Source of the DNA: UBA668 sp041394605
GTDB taxonomy: Bacteria; Actinomycetota; Acidimicrobiia; Acidimicrobiales; Ilumatobacteraceae
Direction: 5' to 3'
Assembly: GCA_041394605.1 (NCBI GenBank)
Contig: JAWKHX010000013.1
Location: 86,867-150,866 of the forward strand
DNA length: 64,000 nucleotides
Part shown: positions 16,173-27,348 of the stretch, in pieces
Layout of the letters: each line of letters starts with the position of its first letter
Numbering within the stretch: the stretch's first letter is position 1
Made by a program: the position numbers and the translations under genes
The notes under the pieces: generated by a model
Seen by the model: only the letters and a program-made list of their open reading frames with translations
Told to the model about the DNA's origin: nothing
Databases searched by the model: none

Positions 16173-16925
16173 ATGAACTCCGCTGCTCCCGCCCGCCCCG
16201 TGGCACTCGTGGCCGACGCCGGCTTCTACGTCGGCCCGCCCCTCGCCCGCCTCCTCGCCACCCGCGGCTTCGACCTCGCGCTGGGCGACCCGTCGATCGG
16301 CCTGGCCGACGAGGTGTCCGAACTGGGCGCCGCCGTGGTGGCCTTGGAGGGGTGCCGCGACCTGGCCGCCCCCGGCAGCGCCCAGCGGCTGGTGGACGCC
16401 GCGCTCGAGCGCTTCGGTCGGCTGGACTCGGCCGTCGCCTTCTCCGGGCGGATCGTCACCGGCCGCTTCATGCGCTCCTCGGTGGAGGACTTCCGCACCG
16501 TGATGGAGGGCTGCATGGTGGCCCCCTACGAGTTCATGAAGGCGGTCCTGCCGCCGATGATCGAGGCCCAGCAGGGCCAGGTGCTGGTGATCACCAGCGC
16601 CAGCGCCGCCCGCCCCACGCCCGGCGCGCCGCTGTACTCCGCCGCCCGCGCCGGCGCCACCCACCTGGTCCGCAACGTGGCCGACGAGGTGGCCCGCCAC
16701 AGGGTGCAGGTCAACGCGGTCGGCACCAACTTCATGGACTTCCCCGAGTTCCGCCGGGCCAACAAGGTCGACGAGCCGGGCGTGCTGGAGAAGTTGGAGG
16801 CGATGGTGCCCCTCGGCCGCCTCGGCACCATGGAGGAGTTCGCTCACTTCTGCGCCCCGTACCTGGACGGCACCAGCCGCTTCACCACCGGCCAGTTCAC
16901 CAGCTACGCCGGGGGCTGGTCGTGA
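16173..16925 (+). CDS. Halohydrin dehalogenase-like enzyme (SDR-derived, HheG-like)
   Basis: 250 residues. It has the SDR fold but two changes that define halohydrin dehalogenases. The catalytic triad is S142-x12-Y155-x3-R159 (in ITSASAARPT and PLYSAAR), with Arg where SDRs have Lys. The glycine-rich NAD site is replaced by ADAGFYVGPP, close to the T-x4-[FY]-x-G motif but with Ala for Thr. The halide pocket loop is GTNFMDFPEF. Such enzymes eliminate halide from vicinal haloalcohols to give epoxides and can run in reverse with nucleophiles. The ATG at 16173 is preferred over TTG at 16161 because the latter is the -10 box. The stop overlaps the sulfatase GTG. If the triad is read wrongly, the fallback is an atypical SDR. 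Confidence 0.75.
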   Translation: MNSAAPARPVALVADAGFYVGPPLARLLATRGFDLALGDPSIGLADEVSELGAAVVALEGCRDLAAPGSAQRLVDAALERFGRLDSAVAFSGRIVTGRFMRSSVEDFRTVMEGCMVAPYEFMKAVLPPMIEAQQGQVLVITSASAARPTPGAPLYSAARAGATHLVRNVADEVARHRVQVNAVGTNFMDFPEFRRANKVDEPGVLEKLEAMVPLGRLGTMEEFAHFCAPYLDGTSRFTTGQFTSYAGGWS

Positions 16926-19217
16926 GCGCGGTCCACCCGGCGGAGCCGGACTTCCCGGGCGTCATCGGGCGCACCATCGCCGAGTCCACCCCGTGGTGGC
17001 CGGAGCCGCCGGCAGGCACGGGCGGGCCGAACGTGGTGATGATCGTCCTCGACGACACCGGCTTCGCCCACTTCGGCTGCTACGGCAGCACCCTGCGCAC
17101 CCCGCACATCGACCGCCTGGCCGCCGGCGGCCTGCGCTACAACAACTTCCACACCACCGCGCTGTGCAGCCCCACGCGGGCCTGCCTCCTGAGCGGCCGC
17201 AACCACCACAGCGTGGGCATGCGCGGCGTCAGCAACTGGAACACCGGCTTCCCGCACATGCGCGGCGGCATCAGCCCCCACGCGGCCACCGTGCCGGAAC
17301 TGCTGCGCCCCCACGGCTACGCCACCTACGCCGCCGGCAAGTGGCACCTGGCGCCGATGGAGGAGTGCAGCGCGGCCGGCCCGCACACCAACTGGCCGCT
17401 GCAGAAGGGCTTCGACCGCTTCTACGGGTTCATGCAGGGCGAGACCGACCAGTTCTCACCGGAGCTCACCCACGACAACCACCACATCGACCCGCCGCGC
17501 ACCACCGCCGAGGGGTACCACGTGAGTGAGGACATCGTCGACAAGAGCATCGAGTGGGTGCGCGACCTGGTGAGCGTGCGGCCCGACCGGCCGTTCTTCC
17601 TCTATCTCGCGTTCGGCGCGATGCACGCCCCGCACCAGGCCCCGCAGGAGTACCTGGACCGCTGGAAGGGCGCCTTCGACGAGGGCTACGAGGTGGTGCG
17701 CGACCGCTGGTACCAGCGCCAACTGGAGCTGGGCGTCATCCCCGAGGGCACCACGTTGGCCCCGCTGAACCCCGGCGTGCCGAAGTGGGACGACCTCACC
17801 GACAACCAGCGGAAGTTCGCCTGCCGCCTGCAGGAGGCGTTCGCCGCCATGCTGGAGCACACCGACGACCAGATCGGCCGGCTGGTGGGCTTCCTCGAGG
17901 GCGAGGGGATGCTGGACGACACCGTGGTGATGGTGCTGAGCGACAACGGCGCCAGCCGCGAGGGCGGCCCGTTCGGCGTGATGGACGAGTTCAGCTTCTT
18001 CAACGCCATGTGGGAGGACATCGACGACATCGTCGAGCACCGGCTGGACGACATCGGCGGCCCGCATTCCCACAGCAACTACCCGTGGGGCTGGGCCCAG
18101 GCGGGGAACAGCCCGCTGCGCTGGTACAAGCAGAACACCTACGGCGGCGGGGTGCGCGACCCGCTGGTGGTCCACTGGCCGAGCGGCATCCCGGCGGGGG
18201 AGCGGGGCTCGGTGCGTGGCCAGTTCTGCCACGCCGTCGACCTGGCGGCGACTGTGCTGGATCTCACCGGTGCCCCGGTACCCGCCGAGTTCAACGGGCG
18301 CAGCCAGATGCCCTTGCACGGCGCGTCGATCCTGCCCACGTTCGCCGACGGAACGGTGGCCGCGCCCGCGGTGTGCAGTACTTCGAGCAGATGGGCCTGC
18401 GGCATCTACGTCGACGGCTGGAAGGCCACCACCTACCACGAGCCCGGCGTGCCGTTCGACGACGACGTGTGGGGCCTGTACGACCTGACCACGGACTTCA
18501 GCGAGTGCCACGACCTCGGCCCGGCCAACCCGGAGAAGCTGGCCGAGATGGTGGCGCCTGGTGGGCGGAGGCCGACACCCACGGCGTGCTGCCGCTGGAC
18601 GAGCGCACCATCGAGCTGTTCGGCGGCGCCCCGGCCAGGCACGCCGCACCACTTCGCCCCCGGTCAGCCCGCCGAGTACGTGTACCGCCCGCCGATGGCC
18701 CACCTGCCGAGCGACGTGTCGCCGACGCTCGGCGGCCTGCAACGGAGGTCGTCGCCGAGGTCACCGTGCCGGCGGCGCCGCCGGCGCCGAGGGCGTGCTG
18801 TACTCCGCGGCACCCACAGCGTGGGCCACTGCTGGTGGGTGCAGGACGGGCAGATGCACTTCCACTACAACGCTCGGCCGCCCCACCCGGGCCACCGGGC
18901 CGGTCACCCTGCCGCCCGGGCGGCACACCCTGACGGCCCGCTTCCTGCGCGAAGGGTCCGGCGGCACGATCAGCCTGTGGTGCGACGGGGTGGAGGTCGG
19001 TTCGGCCCTCGTCCCGAAGGTGGTGCGGATGCTCGGCTCCATCGGCACGGACATCGCCCGCGGCCCGGTGAACGCCGTGGTGGGCGACTTCCAGGGCGCC
19101 TTCCCGTTCACCGCCGAGGTCCACACGGTGACGTTCCGCACGCTCGGGCGCCAGCCGGCGGCCGACGCGGCGAAGGATCTGGATGCCACCGCTCGTACCG
19201 AACTCAGCCGCGAGTGA
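16922..19217 (+). CDS. Arylsulfatase-type sulfatase (several frame breaks)
   Basis: The GTG overlaps the stop of the halohydrin dehalogenase gene, so they are co-translated. About 765 codons. The N-terminal type I sulfatase domain has the metal site in MIVLDDTGFAHFGCYG, the formylglycine motif CSPTRA (C82 converted to the catalytic aldehyde), GKWHLAP and a second metal site in MVLSDNGASREGG. The reading frame is open to about 18550, then changes near 18555, 18635, 18740, 18790, 18830 and 18890. The pieces LPLDERTIELFGG, YVYRPPMAHLPSDV, LPPGRHTLTARF and SLWCDGVEVG still read as one C-terminal beta-sandwich region found in long arylsulfatases. Dense compensating breaks suggest sequencing error over true decay. 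The substrate is unknown. Confidence 0.75.
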
Positions 19218-19274
19218 CGGTGGGACCTTCAAGTTCGGGTCAAGAACCGTTTCGGGCCTGCCGATAGCACCGTC

Positions 19275-20825
19275 GTGATCGAAGGTGGCGTTGCCGGAAG
19301 CAACGCGCTCCAACTGGCGTCCCAGCGCAGGTCAACGGCCGAGCGGCTGGCAACGGAGGCTGCCTGGCTGGAGCGCGTCGCCGCGGACCTGCGGCTGATG
19401 GCCACCCAACTCGATGACCTGCCGCCGGCCTACGCCGTCCTCCACGACCTCACCCTGCCGGGTTCGAAGGGCACGGTGGACCACATGGTGGTGGGGCCTG
19501 GCGGGGCCTTCCTGGTGGTGACCCGGCGCTACGCCGACGCCATCTCTTTCCGCGACGGGCAGCTGTGGGCGGGCCAGCACCAGTTGAACGGCGACCTGGA
19601 CACGGCCCGCGTGGAGGCCACGCTGATGACCCAGCTGCTCGGGTCGCCGGTCGTGCCCGTGCTGGCGTTCCTCGACGCTGTCCTCCCGGCTGCGGCGCCG
19701 CAGGCGATCGACGGCGTGCTGGTGTGCAGCGGTGCCACCGTCACCAGGGTGATCACCCGTGCCTCGCACACGCTGCTGACGTCGCCGCAGGTGGCGGACG
19801 TGGTGGAACGCGCTCTGCCGCTGCTGCACTCGCCGGGCACGGTGGTGCGCAGCGTGTCGGCCAAGGGCGTCCAGGCCGACCCGGCGCCGGACCCCAGCGT
19901 GCGACCCGTCATGCCCCACGAAGACCCGCGCATTGCCGCCCGGGCGTCGGCGGCCGGCCGGCTGCCCCAGCCGCCCGGGGATGATGAGGACGACCCCCCG
20001 CAGAAGCGACGTCATCTGGCCCTCGGTCGGCGCCGGAAGGCAGCCGAGGCCGGTCAGCCCGGCGACCGAGCCGACGCCCGGCCGGCGCCCGCGCCCGCCC
20101 TCGTCGGCGCCGGGGTCGGGGCTGGTGCCGCCACCGCTGTCGGTGCGGCCGCGAACCCGGTGACCGGCGCCGTACCCGCATCGGCACCTGTGCCGGCGCC
20201 TGCGCAGCAACCCACGACGCCGGCCGCCGCCCCGGGCGACCCGGGCACCACGATGCTGCCGGCAACCAAGAACGGTGCAAGCGGCGCGCCTCGCCCCTGG
20301 CTGCGCTCCCTGCGCACCGTGGGCGTGGCGATCGTCGTGCTCAGCGTCGTGGGCGTGGCGGTCGGTGTGCTGGGCCGCACGGTGTGGAGCAACTGGATCG
20401 ACGGTGCCGACGACACGGCGGTCACCGAGCCCGGCGGCCTCACGTCGGACCCAGGCGCCGCCACCACCCTGCCGCTCGCGGGTGTGGGCGGAGAGGGTGG
20501 TCTGGCCGGCCAGGTGCCCGAACCTCATTTCACTCCGATCTGCCCGGGTGGTGGCGCCGGTTGGACGCTCGACCCGATGTGGCCGGGGTCGCTCCCCGGC
20601 GTGGTCAGCTACGACGTGGAACTGGGCCAGATGGACGGCAGTTGGACCTGGATGGGCACGCTCACCGGCCCGGCCGACCCGTCGGACCCTGCGCCGCAGG
20701 CAGCCTCGCTGCGCGGCCTGCCCGCCTCCACGGTGTGGACGGTGCGGCTGGTGGCCGTCGACGCAGAGGGCGGGCGCACCATCGGCCCGCCGGCGCAAGT
20801 GGCGGCACCCCCGCAGGGCTGTTGA
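19275..20825 (+). CDS. NERD-domain membrane protein with C-terminal Fn3-like domain
   Basis: 516 residues. Residues about 30-190 form a NERD (nuclease-related) domain: VLHDLTLPGSKGTVDHMVVG and GGAFLVVTRRY carry the usual acidic and hydrophobic pattern. A Pro/Ala-rich basic linker follows (about 200-330, including PPQKRRHLALGRRRK). Next come one membrane helix (VGVAIVVLSVVGVAVGVLG, about 355-375) and an extracellular Fn3-like sandwich (GVVSYDVELGQMDGSWTW...TVWTVRLVAVDAEGG). No enzymatic role is proven for most stand-alone NERD proteins. The GTG start follows a GATAGCAC-type box at 19263. It occupies the place upstream of fusA where rpsL-rpsG are normally found. Confidence 0.65.
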   Translation: MIEGGVAGSNALQLASQRRSTAERLATEAAWLERVAADLRLMATQLDDLPPAYAVLHDLTLPGSKGTVDHMVVGPGGAFLVVTRRYADAISFRDGQLWAGQHQLNGDLDTARVEATLMTQLLGSPVVPVLAFLDAVLPAAAPQAIDGVLVCSGATVTRVITRASHTLLTSPQVADVVERALPLLHSPGTVVRSVSAKGVQADPAPDPSVRPVMPHEDPRIAARASAAGRLPQPPGDDEDDPPQKRRHLALGRRRKAAEAGQPGDRADARPAPAPALVGAGVGAGAATAVGAAANPVTGAVPASAPVPAPAQQPTTPAAAPGDPGTTMLPATKNGASGAPRPWLRSLRTVGVAIVVLSVVGVAVGVLGRTVWSNWIDGADDTAVTEPGGLTSDPGAATTLPLAGVGGEGGLAGQVPEPHFTPICPGGGAGWTLDPMWPGSLPGVVSYDVELGQMDGSWTWMGTLTGPADPSDPAPQAASLRGLPASTVWTVRLVAVDAEGGRTIGPPAQVAAPPQGC

Positions 20826-20963
20826 ACCGGGCGGGGAACCGTCGCAATTGGCGGCCCTCCGGCGATAGCATCGACCCTTGTGCCTGGGGCCGGTTCGGCC
20901 CTTGCGCGCCCAGCGGCACATCGCCAGCTCAGGTGCTGGCAGACGACGAAGAGAGAGATCCAG

Positions 20964-23066
<2,103 letters not shown>

Positions 23067-23085
23067 CCCAGCCAACCTCAACCGC

Positions 23086-23149
23086 GGGAAGTGACGTGAT
23101 ATATCACGTCACTTCCCTGGTGGGCCAGGGTGGCATGCCGTCACTTCCC
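23086..23149. repeat. Palindromic repeat element, copy 1 (after fusA)
   Basis: A perfect 32-bp palindrome at 23086-23117 (core GTGACGTGATATATCACGTC, flanked by GGGAA/TTCCC) is followed by CTGGTGGG, a short spacer with GGCATGC, and a third arm GTCACTTCCC ending at 23149. A second copy with the same order occurs at 27337. Copy 1 begins 20 bp after the fusA stop, where it could fold as a terminator hairpin; the outer arm suggests a mobile REP-like element as well. Confidence 0.7.
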
Positions 23150-23208
23150 GGGTGAACCGGGAGATCGCCCGGTGACCCGGGCGGCCAGGCCAGGCCAGGA
23201 TGTGGCCC

Positions 23209-24437
23209 ATGGCTGCATCGTCCGACGCCGTCGCCGCCGGTCAGCGCGCCAGCAGCAGGCTCGCCGCCTGCTGGACGAGGGCCATCCTCGGGAGGCAGTG
23301 CGGCTGTTGCGGCCCTGGTCACCGACGGCGACACCCGGATCACCGTGGTGCACGACCTGGCCCGCCAGCCTGGCCGCCGGTGACCGCGCCGGTGCGCTGG
23401 GACTACTCCGCCAACTGGCCGCAGCCCTTCCGGACCGCGCCGACCTGCAACTGCAGTTGGCCCAGGTGCTCCATCAGGACGGGCAGGTGGAGGACGCGCT
23501 GCACGCTGCCCTCGCCGCGGCCCGCCAGCGCCCGGCCGACACCGACATCTGGCGAGCGATCGACCGGTGGGCGTCCGCAGCCGGTCGGCACCGCCTCGCG
23601 TTCGACGCCTGCCGGCGGGTCTGTGCGCTGGCGCCCGACAGCGTGTCGTCGTGGCGGCGGCTGGCCGTCACCGCGCGCCGGACGCGTGAGAACGCTGCCG
23701 CCGACGAAGCGATCGACCGCTGGTACGGCTTGGCCCCCACCGACCCCACGGCAGCCCACCTGCACGCCGCCCACCACGGCGGCCGGCCGGACCGGGCGGA
23801 CCCACGGTACGTGTCGGCGTTGTTCGACTCCTACGCCGACGGCTTCGACCACCATCTCGCGGCGCTCGGCTACCGGACCCCCGAGGCCGTGGCGAGCCTG
23901 GTGGCGAGAGTGCTCGAGGGGCGCCGAGCCACGGACGCGGCGGACCTGGGGTGTGGCACGGGCCAGGTCGGCGAGCACCTCCGGCCGCACGTGGAGCATC
24001 TCGTGGGAGTGGACCTGTCGGCCGGGATGCTGACCAAGGCCCAGGCGCGGGGCTGCTACGACCACCTGCAGCAGTGCGAGCTCACCGAGTTTCTCGCTGC
24101 CCACGAGGCGTCGTTCGACCTGCTCACGTCCGCGGACACGCTGAACTACATCGGCGATCTGCGTCCCGTGTTCGCGGCCGCGGCGAGGGCGCTGCGACCG
24201 GGTGGCCATCTGGTGTTCTCGCTGGAGGCCGGCGACGGTGACTCGTTGGAGGATTACCGCCTGGAGCCGTCGGGTCGCTACGCCCACTCGGCGGCCTGGA
24301 CGCTCGACGCCCTGGCCGCGGCCGGGCTGGAACCCGTGGGCGTGGAGCACTGCGTGCTGCGGCGCGAGGGCGATGTGGACGTCGCCGGCCTGCTGTTCGT
24401 GACCCGCCACCCGGAAACCGGGAACTCTCCCGGATGA
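23209..24437 (+). CDS. TPR-repeat class I SAM methyltransferase (N-terminus frameshifted)
   Basis: The C-terminal domain has SAM motif I (AADLGCGTGQVGEHLRPHV), GVDLSAGMLTKAQA, and FDLLTSADTLNYIGDLRPVF, then LRPGGHLVFSLEAG, a standard small-molecule or protein methyltransferase fold. The N-terminal half shows helical repeats of TPR type (RAGALGLLRQLAAALPDRAD, LQLQLAQVLHQDGQVEDALH). The start (MAASSDAVAAGQRA at 23209) is in a different frame from the rest. Frames change near 23250 and twice around 23310-23365, so the first 50 residues are reconstructed. The tetratricopeptide-plus-methyltransferase design resembles predicted protein methyltransferases of actinobacteria and proteobacteria. Target unknown. 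Confidence 0.65.
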
Positions 24438-24491
24438 CACTGCACACCCCGTGCTGCACACTGCGCACACACTCGCTGAGGAGGAAGAACC

Positions 24492-25217
24492 ATGAGTGAC
24501 CGCCGCCGCCCCGACAAGCCCATCGGCCCGAAGGAACAGATCGTGGCCGACACGCCCCTCGGCTACGAGGGGACCGAGAAGATCAGTCTGCTGGACGACA
24601 TCGATCGCCGCACGGTCTTCCCGAAGGTGACGGTGCCGGACGAACCGGATGCGGGCAGGGTGCACCCGAAGGTCGAGTTTGCGAGCGAGACGGATGCGGA
24701 CACCGTCGCCCCGAAGATGCACCTCGACATTCGGTCGGACGACGGCGCGGTGGGTGAGATGCTGCTGGACCGCTTGGACGATGTGGACGACCAGAAGCTG
24801 GACGGGCTGGACTTCGACGGGATCGTCTCGCCGCGCGACCCTGCTTCGGGGCTTCCCACTGGAAGGTTGCTGGACCACGACGGTGCCGGCGCGGTCGCCG
24901 ACCACAACGAAGTGATCGAGGGCGTCTTCAAGTTCGCCGTCCCGATCGACGACCACGGCGGCACTGATGCGGCGCACCTCGGCGATGCCGGCAGCGGGGC
25001 CAACTGGGAGATCGAGCATGCGTGGCCGGCGAAGATCGAGATGGACGGTGCGCCCGACGCGCCGGACCACACCTACGAGGAGATCGTGTTCACGCTCGAC
25101 GCCGACGCCCCCGACAGCTACCAGGCGATGCCCGAGCTGGACGCCAGCGCCAACGACGGCCTGGGCGCCGTCGACGACCTGGGTAACGACGACGGCTTCG
25201 ACGCTCTCGACGGCTAG
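24492..25217 (+). CDS. Highly acidic protein with tandem short repeats, unknown function
   Basis: 241 residues with a strong ribosome binding site (GAGGAGGAAG) before the ATG. After a basic start (MSDRRRPDKPIGPKEQI) the composition is dominated by Asp, Ala and Gly. Residues about 40-85 hold three tandem units of about 15 residues: TVFPKVTVPDEPDAG, RVHPKVEFASETDAD and TVAPKMHLDIRSDDG. The second half carries further Asp-rich stretches ending DDLGNDDGFDALDG. There is no signal peptide, membrane helix or cysteine. It might be a metal- or cation-buffering or scaffold protein. Its stop overlaps the stop of the convergent SDR gene by 3 bp. Confidence 0.7.
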   Translation: MSDRRRPDKPIGPKEQIVADTPLGYEGTEKISLLDDIDRRTVFPKVTVPDEPDAGRVHPKVEFASETDADTVAPKMHLDIRSDDGAVGEMLLDRLDDVDDQKLDGLDFDGIVSPRDPASGLPTGRLLDHDGAGAVADHNEVIEGVFKFAVPIDDHGGTDAAHLGDAGSGANWEIEHAWPAKIEMDGAPDAPDHTYEEIVFTLDADAPDSYQAMPELDASANDGLGAVDDLGNDDGFDALDG

Positions 25218-25972
25218 TAGTTCACCCGCTTGAGGAAGCCGCCGTCGACGGTGACGTTGGCGCCGTTGATGTGCCTGGCCCGCGGGCTGACGAGGAACGT
25301 CACCAGGTCGGCCACGTCCGCGACCTCGCCGATGTGGCCGCCCGGGTGCACCTTCGCGGTGGCCTCGAAGAACTCGGGCATCGCCCCCTTGATGCGGTCC
25401 CAGTCGCCGCCCGGCACCATGATCGGGCCCGGCGACACCACGTTGCAGCGGATGCCCTGCGCGCCCAGCACCTGGGCCTGGCCAAGCGTCCAGTTGGTGG
25501 CGGCGGCCTTGAACGCGCTGTAGCTGTTGGCGCCTCGGGCGAAGTGCTCGGCGGAGGCCGTGGTGCCGATGGTGACCACCGCGCCGGCGCCACTGGCCGC
25601 AAGGAGCGGGGTGGCTTCCTCCACGCCGTGCACCAGCGCCATCAGGTCGATGTGGAAGTTGTTCTCCCACGCCTCCAGCGTCTTGGCCGGCTTGCCCGAC
25701 GTGTTGTGCACATAGATGTCGAGGCCGCCGAGTTGCTCGGCGCTGGACCGCACCCAGGCCCGCAGCGCCTCGGGATCGCCGGCGTCGACCGACGCGCCGA
25801 CCACGGTGCCCTTCGCACTCAACTCGGCCACAGCGGCCGCCACCTCGTCCGCGTTGCGGGCGCAGATGGCCACCGAGGCGCCTTCGGCCAGCAGGGTCTC
25901 GGCGATGCCGCGGCCGATGCCCTTCGTGGAACCGGTGACGAGTGCCTTCTTGCCGGCGAGGCCGAGATCCAT
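25214..25972 (-). CDS. Short-chain dehydrogenase/reductase
   Basis: 252 residues of a classical SDR: the NAD(P) site LVTGSTKGIGRGIAETLL, the NNAG-equivalent VHNTSGKP, the catalytic YSAFK (Tyr and Lys present), a TTAS segment at the Ser position, and the C-terminal INGANVTVDGGFL typical of FabG-like reductases. An AAGGAG ribosome binding site precedes the ATG at 25972. In contrast to the halohydrin dehalogenase at 16173, all SDR residues are conserved. The substrate is unknown. It is divergent from the P450 gene, and a metabolic link between the two is possible. Confidence 0.85.
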   Translation of the reverse strand: MDLGLAGKKALVTGSTKGIGRGIAETLLAEGASVAICARNADEVAAAVAELSAKGTVVGASVDAGDPEALRAWVRSSAEQLGGLDIYVHNTSGKPAKTLEAWENNFHIDLMALVHGVEEATPLLAASGAGAVVTIGTTASAEHFARGANSYSAFKAAATNWTLGQAQVLGAQGIRCNVVSPGPIMVPGGDWDRIKGAMPEFFEATAKVHPGGHIGEVADVADLVTFLVSPRARHINGANVTVDGGFLKRVNY

Positions 25973-26055
25973 GGTGTGCTCCTTCGGGAGGTTCGAGATG
26001 TGCCCAGCAACTGTAGCCGGACTCAAGAATCTCCGTCGTGGCCTACGCTGCGCCC

Positions 26056-27348
26056 ATGACCGCGACGGTGGAGTTCAACCCGTTCGACCCGGCGACCATG
26101 CAGTGCCCGTTCCCGCAGTACGCGCAGATGCGCGCCCACGCACCGGTGGCGTTCGTGCCCCAGGTGGGGCTGTGGTTCGTGACCCGGCACGACCTCGTGC
26201 TGCAGGTACTGCGCGACACCACCACGTTCTCGTCGCGGTTCGGTGGGCCCTCCATCGCCTCGGCCAGTGGGCCCGCCGACCAGCGCCTGAAGGACGTGGT
26301 GGCCGAGGGTTACCCCCGGGTCAGCACGATGCTCACCGAGGACCCGCCGGAGCACACCCGCTTCCGCGGGCTGGTCAGCAAGGCGTTCACCCCAAAGGCG
26401 GTCGCCGCGCTGGAGCCGTTCGTCCGCCGCATCGTCACCGAACTGCTCGACGCCTGGGGTGACCGCACGGAGATCGAGTTCGTGCAGGAATTCGCCGTGC
26501 CGCTGCCGGTGAAGGCCATCGCCACGATGCTCGGCGTGCCCGAGGACCGCTACGCCGACGTGAAGCGGTGGAGCGACGCGTTCATCGCCGGCATCGGCAC
26601 CCAGCTGGATCTCGGCGGTCGCATCGCCGCCGAGCGGCAGGTCAACGAGTTCCAGCACTACTTCGCCGATGAACTGGACCGCCGCCGCGCCGAGCCGCAG
26701 GGCGACCTGCTGTCCGACCTGCTGGCCGCCCGCCTCGACGAGCCCGGCGTGGACGCCCGCCCGCTGGACACCGCCGAGATCCTCAGCATCCTCAGCCAGC
26801 TGATGACCGCCGGCAACGAGACCACCACCAAGCTGCTGGCCGAGGCGATGCTGCTGCTGTGGCAACACCCGCAGGAATGGGCGGCGCTGAGGGCGGACCC
26901 CGGCCGGGCCGACGCGGTGGTGGAGGAAGCCCTGCGCCTGTCCACCCCGACCCAGGGCATGTTCCGCAAGGTCACGGCGGACACGGACCTCGGCGGCCAG
27001 CAGATCCCGAAGGGGTCGATGGTGGTCGCCGTCTACGCCGCCGCCAACCGAGACACCGAGGTGTTCGGCCCGGACGCCGAAGCGTTCTGCCCCGGCCGGC
27101 AGAAGGCCACGCAGCACCTGGCGTTCGGCAAGGGCATCCATTTCTGCCTCGGCGCACCCCTGTCACGACTGGAGGCCCGGGTGGCGCTGGAGGAGATCGC
27201 CCGCCGGGTGGACGGGTTCGACGTGGTCGGCGCCGACCACCTGCGCTACTTCCCCAGCTTCATCCTCCGCGGGCTCACCGCCCTCCCCCTGCGGCTCACC
27301 GGCCCCCCTGCCCCCGCCGGCCCCCGCCGCCCCGCCGAAGTGACGTGA
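26056..27348 (+). CDS. Cytochrome P450
   Basis: 430 residues with every P450 landmark: the I-helix oxygen-binding AGNETT, the K-helix ExxR in VEEALRLSTP, and the heme loop FGKGIHFCLGAPLSRLEA, whose Cys (C364) ligates the heme iron. It is a soluble bacterial class I enzyme that needs ferredoxin and reductase; none is encoded nearby. N-terminal DPATMQCPFPQYAQMR resembles actinobacterial steroid- or terpene-oxidising CYP families, but the subfamily is not assigned. The ATG at 26056 follows TACGCT with a 6-nt gap. The stop codon lies inside the second palindromic repeat, whose bases supply the last residues (EVT). Confidence 0.9.
   Translation: MTATVEFNPFDPATMQCPFPQYAQMRAHAPVAFVPQVGLWFVTRHDLVLQVLRDTTTFSSRFGGPSIASASGPADQRLKDVVAEGYPRVSTMLTEDPPEHTRFRGLVSKAFTPKAVAALEPFVRRIVTELLDAWGDRTEIEFVQEFAVPLPVKAIATMLGVPEDRYADVKRWSDAFIAGIGTQLDLGGRIAAERQVNEFQHYFADELDRRRAEPQGDLLSDLLAARLDEPGVDARPLDTAEILSILSQLMTAGNETTTKLLAEAMLLLWQHPQEWAALRADPGRADAVVEEALRLSTPTQGMFRKVTADTDLGGQQIPKGSMVVAVYAAANRDTEVFGPDAEAFCPGRQKATQHLAFGKGIHFCLGAPLSRLEARVALEEIARRVDGFDVVGADHLRYFPSFILRGLTALPLRLTGPPAPAGPRRPAEVT

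Noticed and set aside
23403..25670. A reverse-strand open frame of 755 residues
   Set aside because: It lies opposite the methyltransferase, acidic-protein and SDR genes. Composition (Arg, Val, His runs) and lack of motifs show a shadow frame.
25214..25972. The second SDR as another halohydrin dehalogenase
   Set aside because: It keeps the TGxxxGIG dinucleotide motif and YxxxK, so it is an ordinary SDR.
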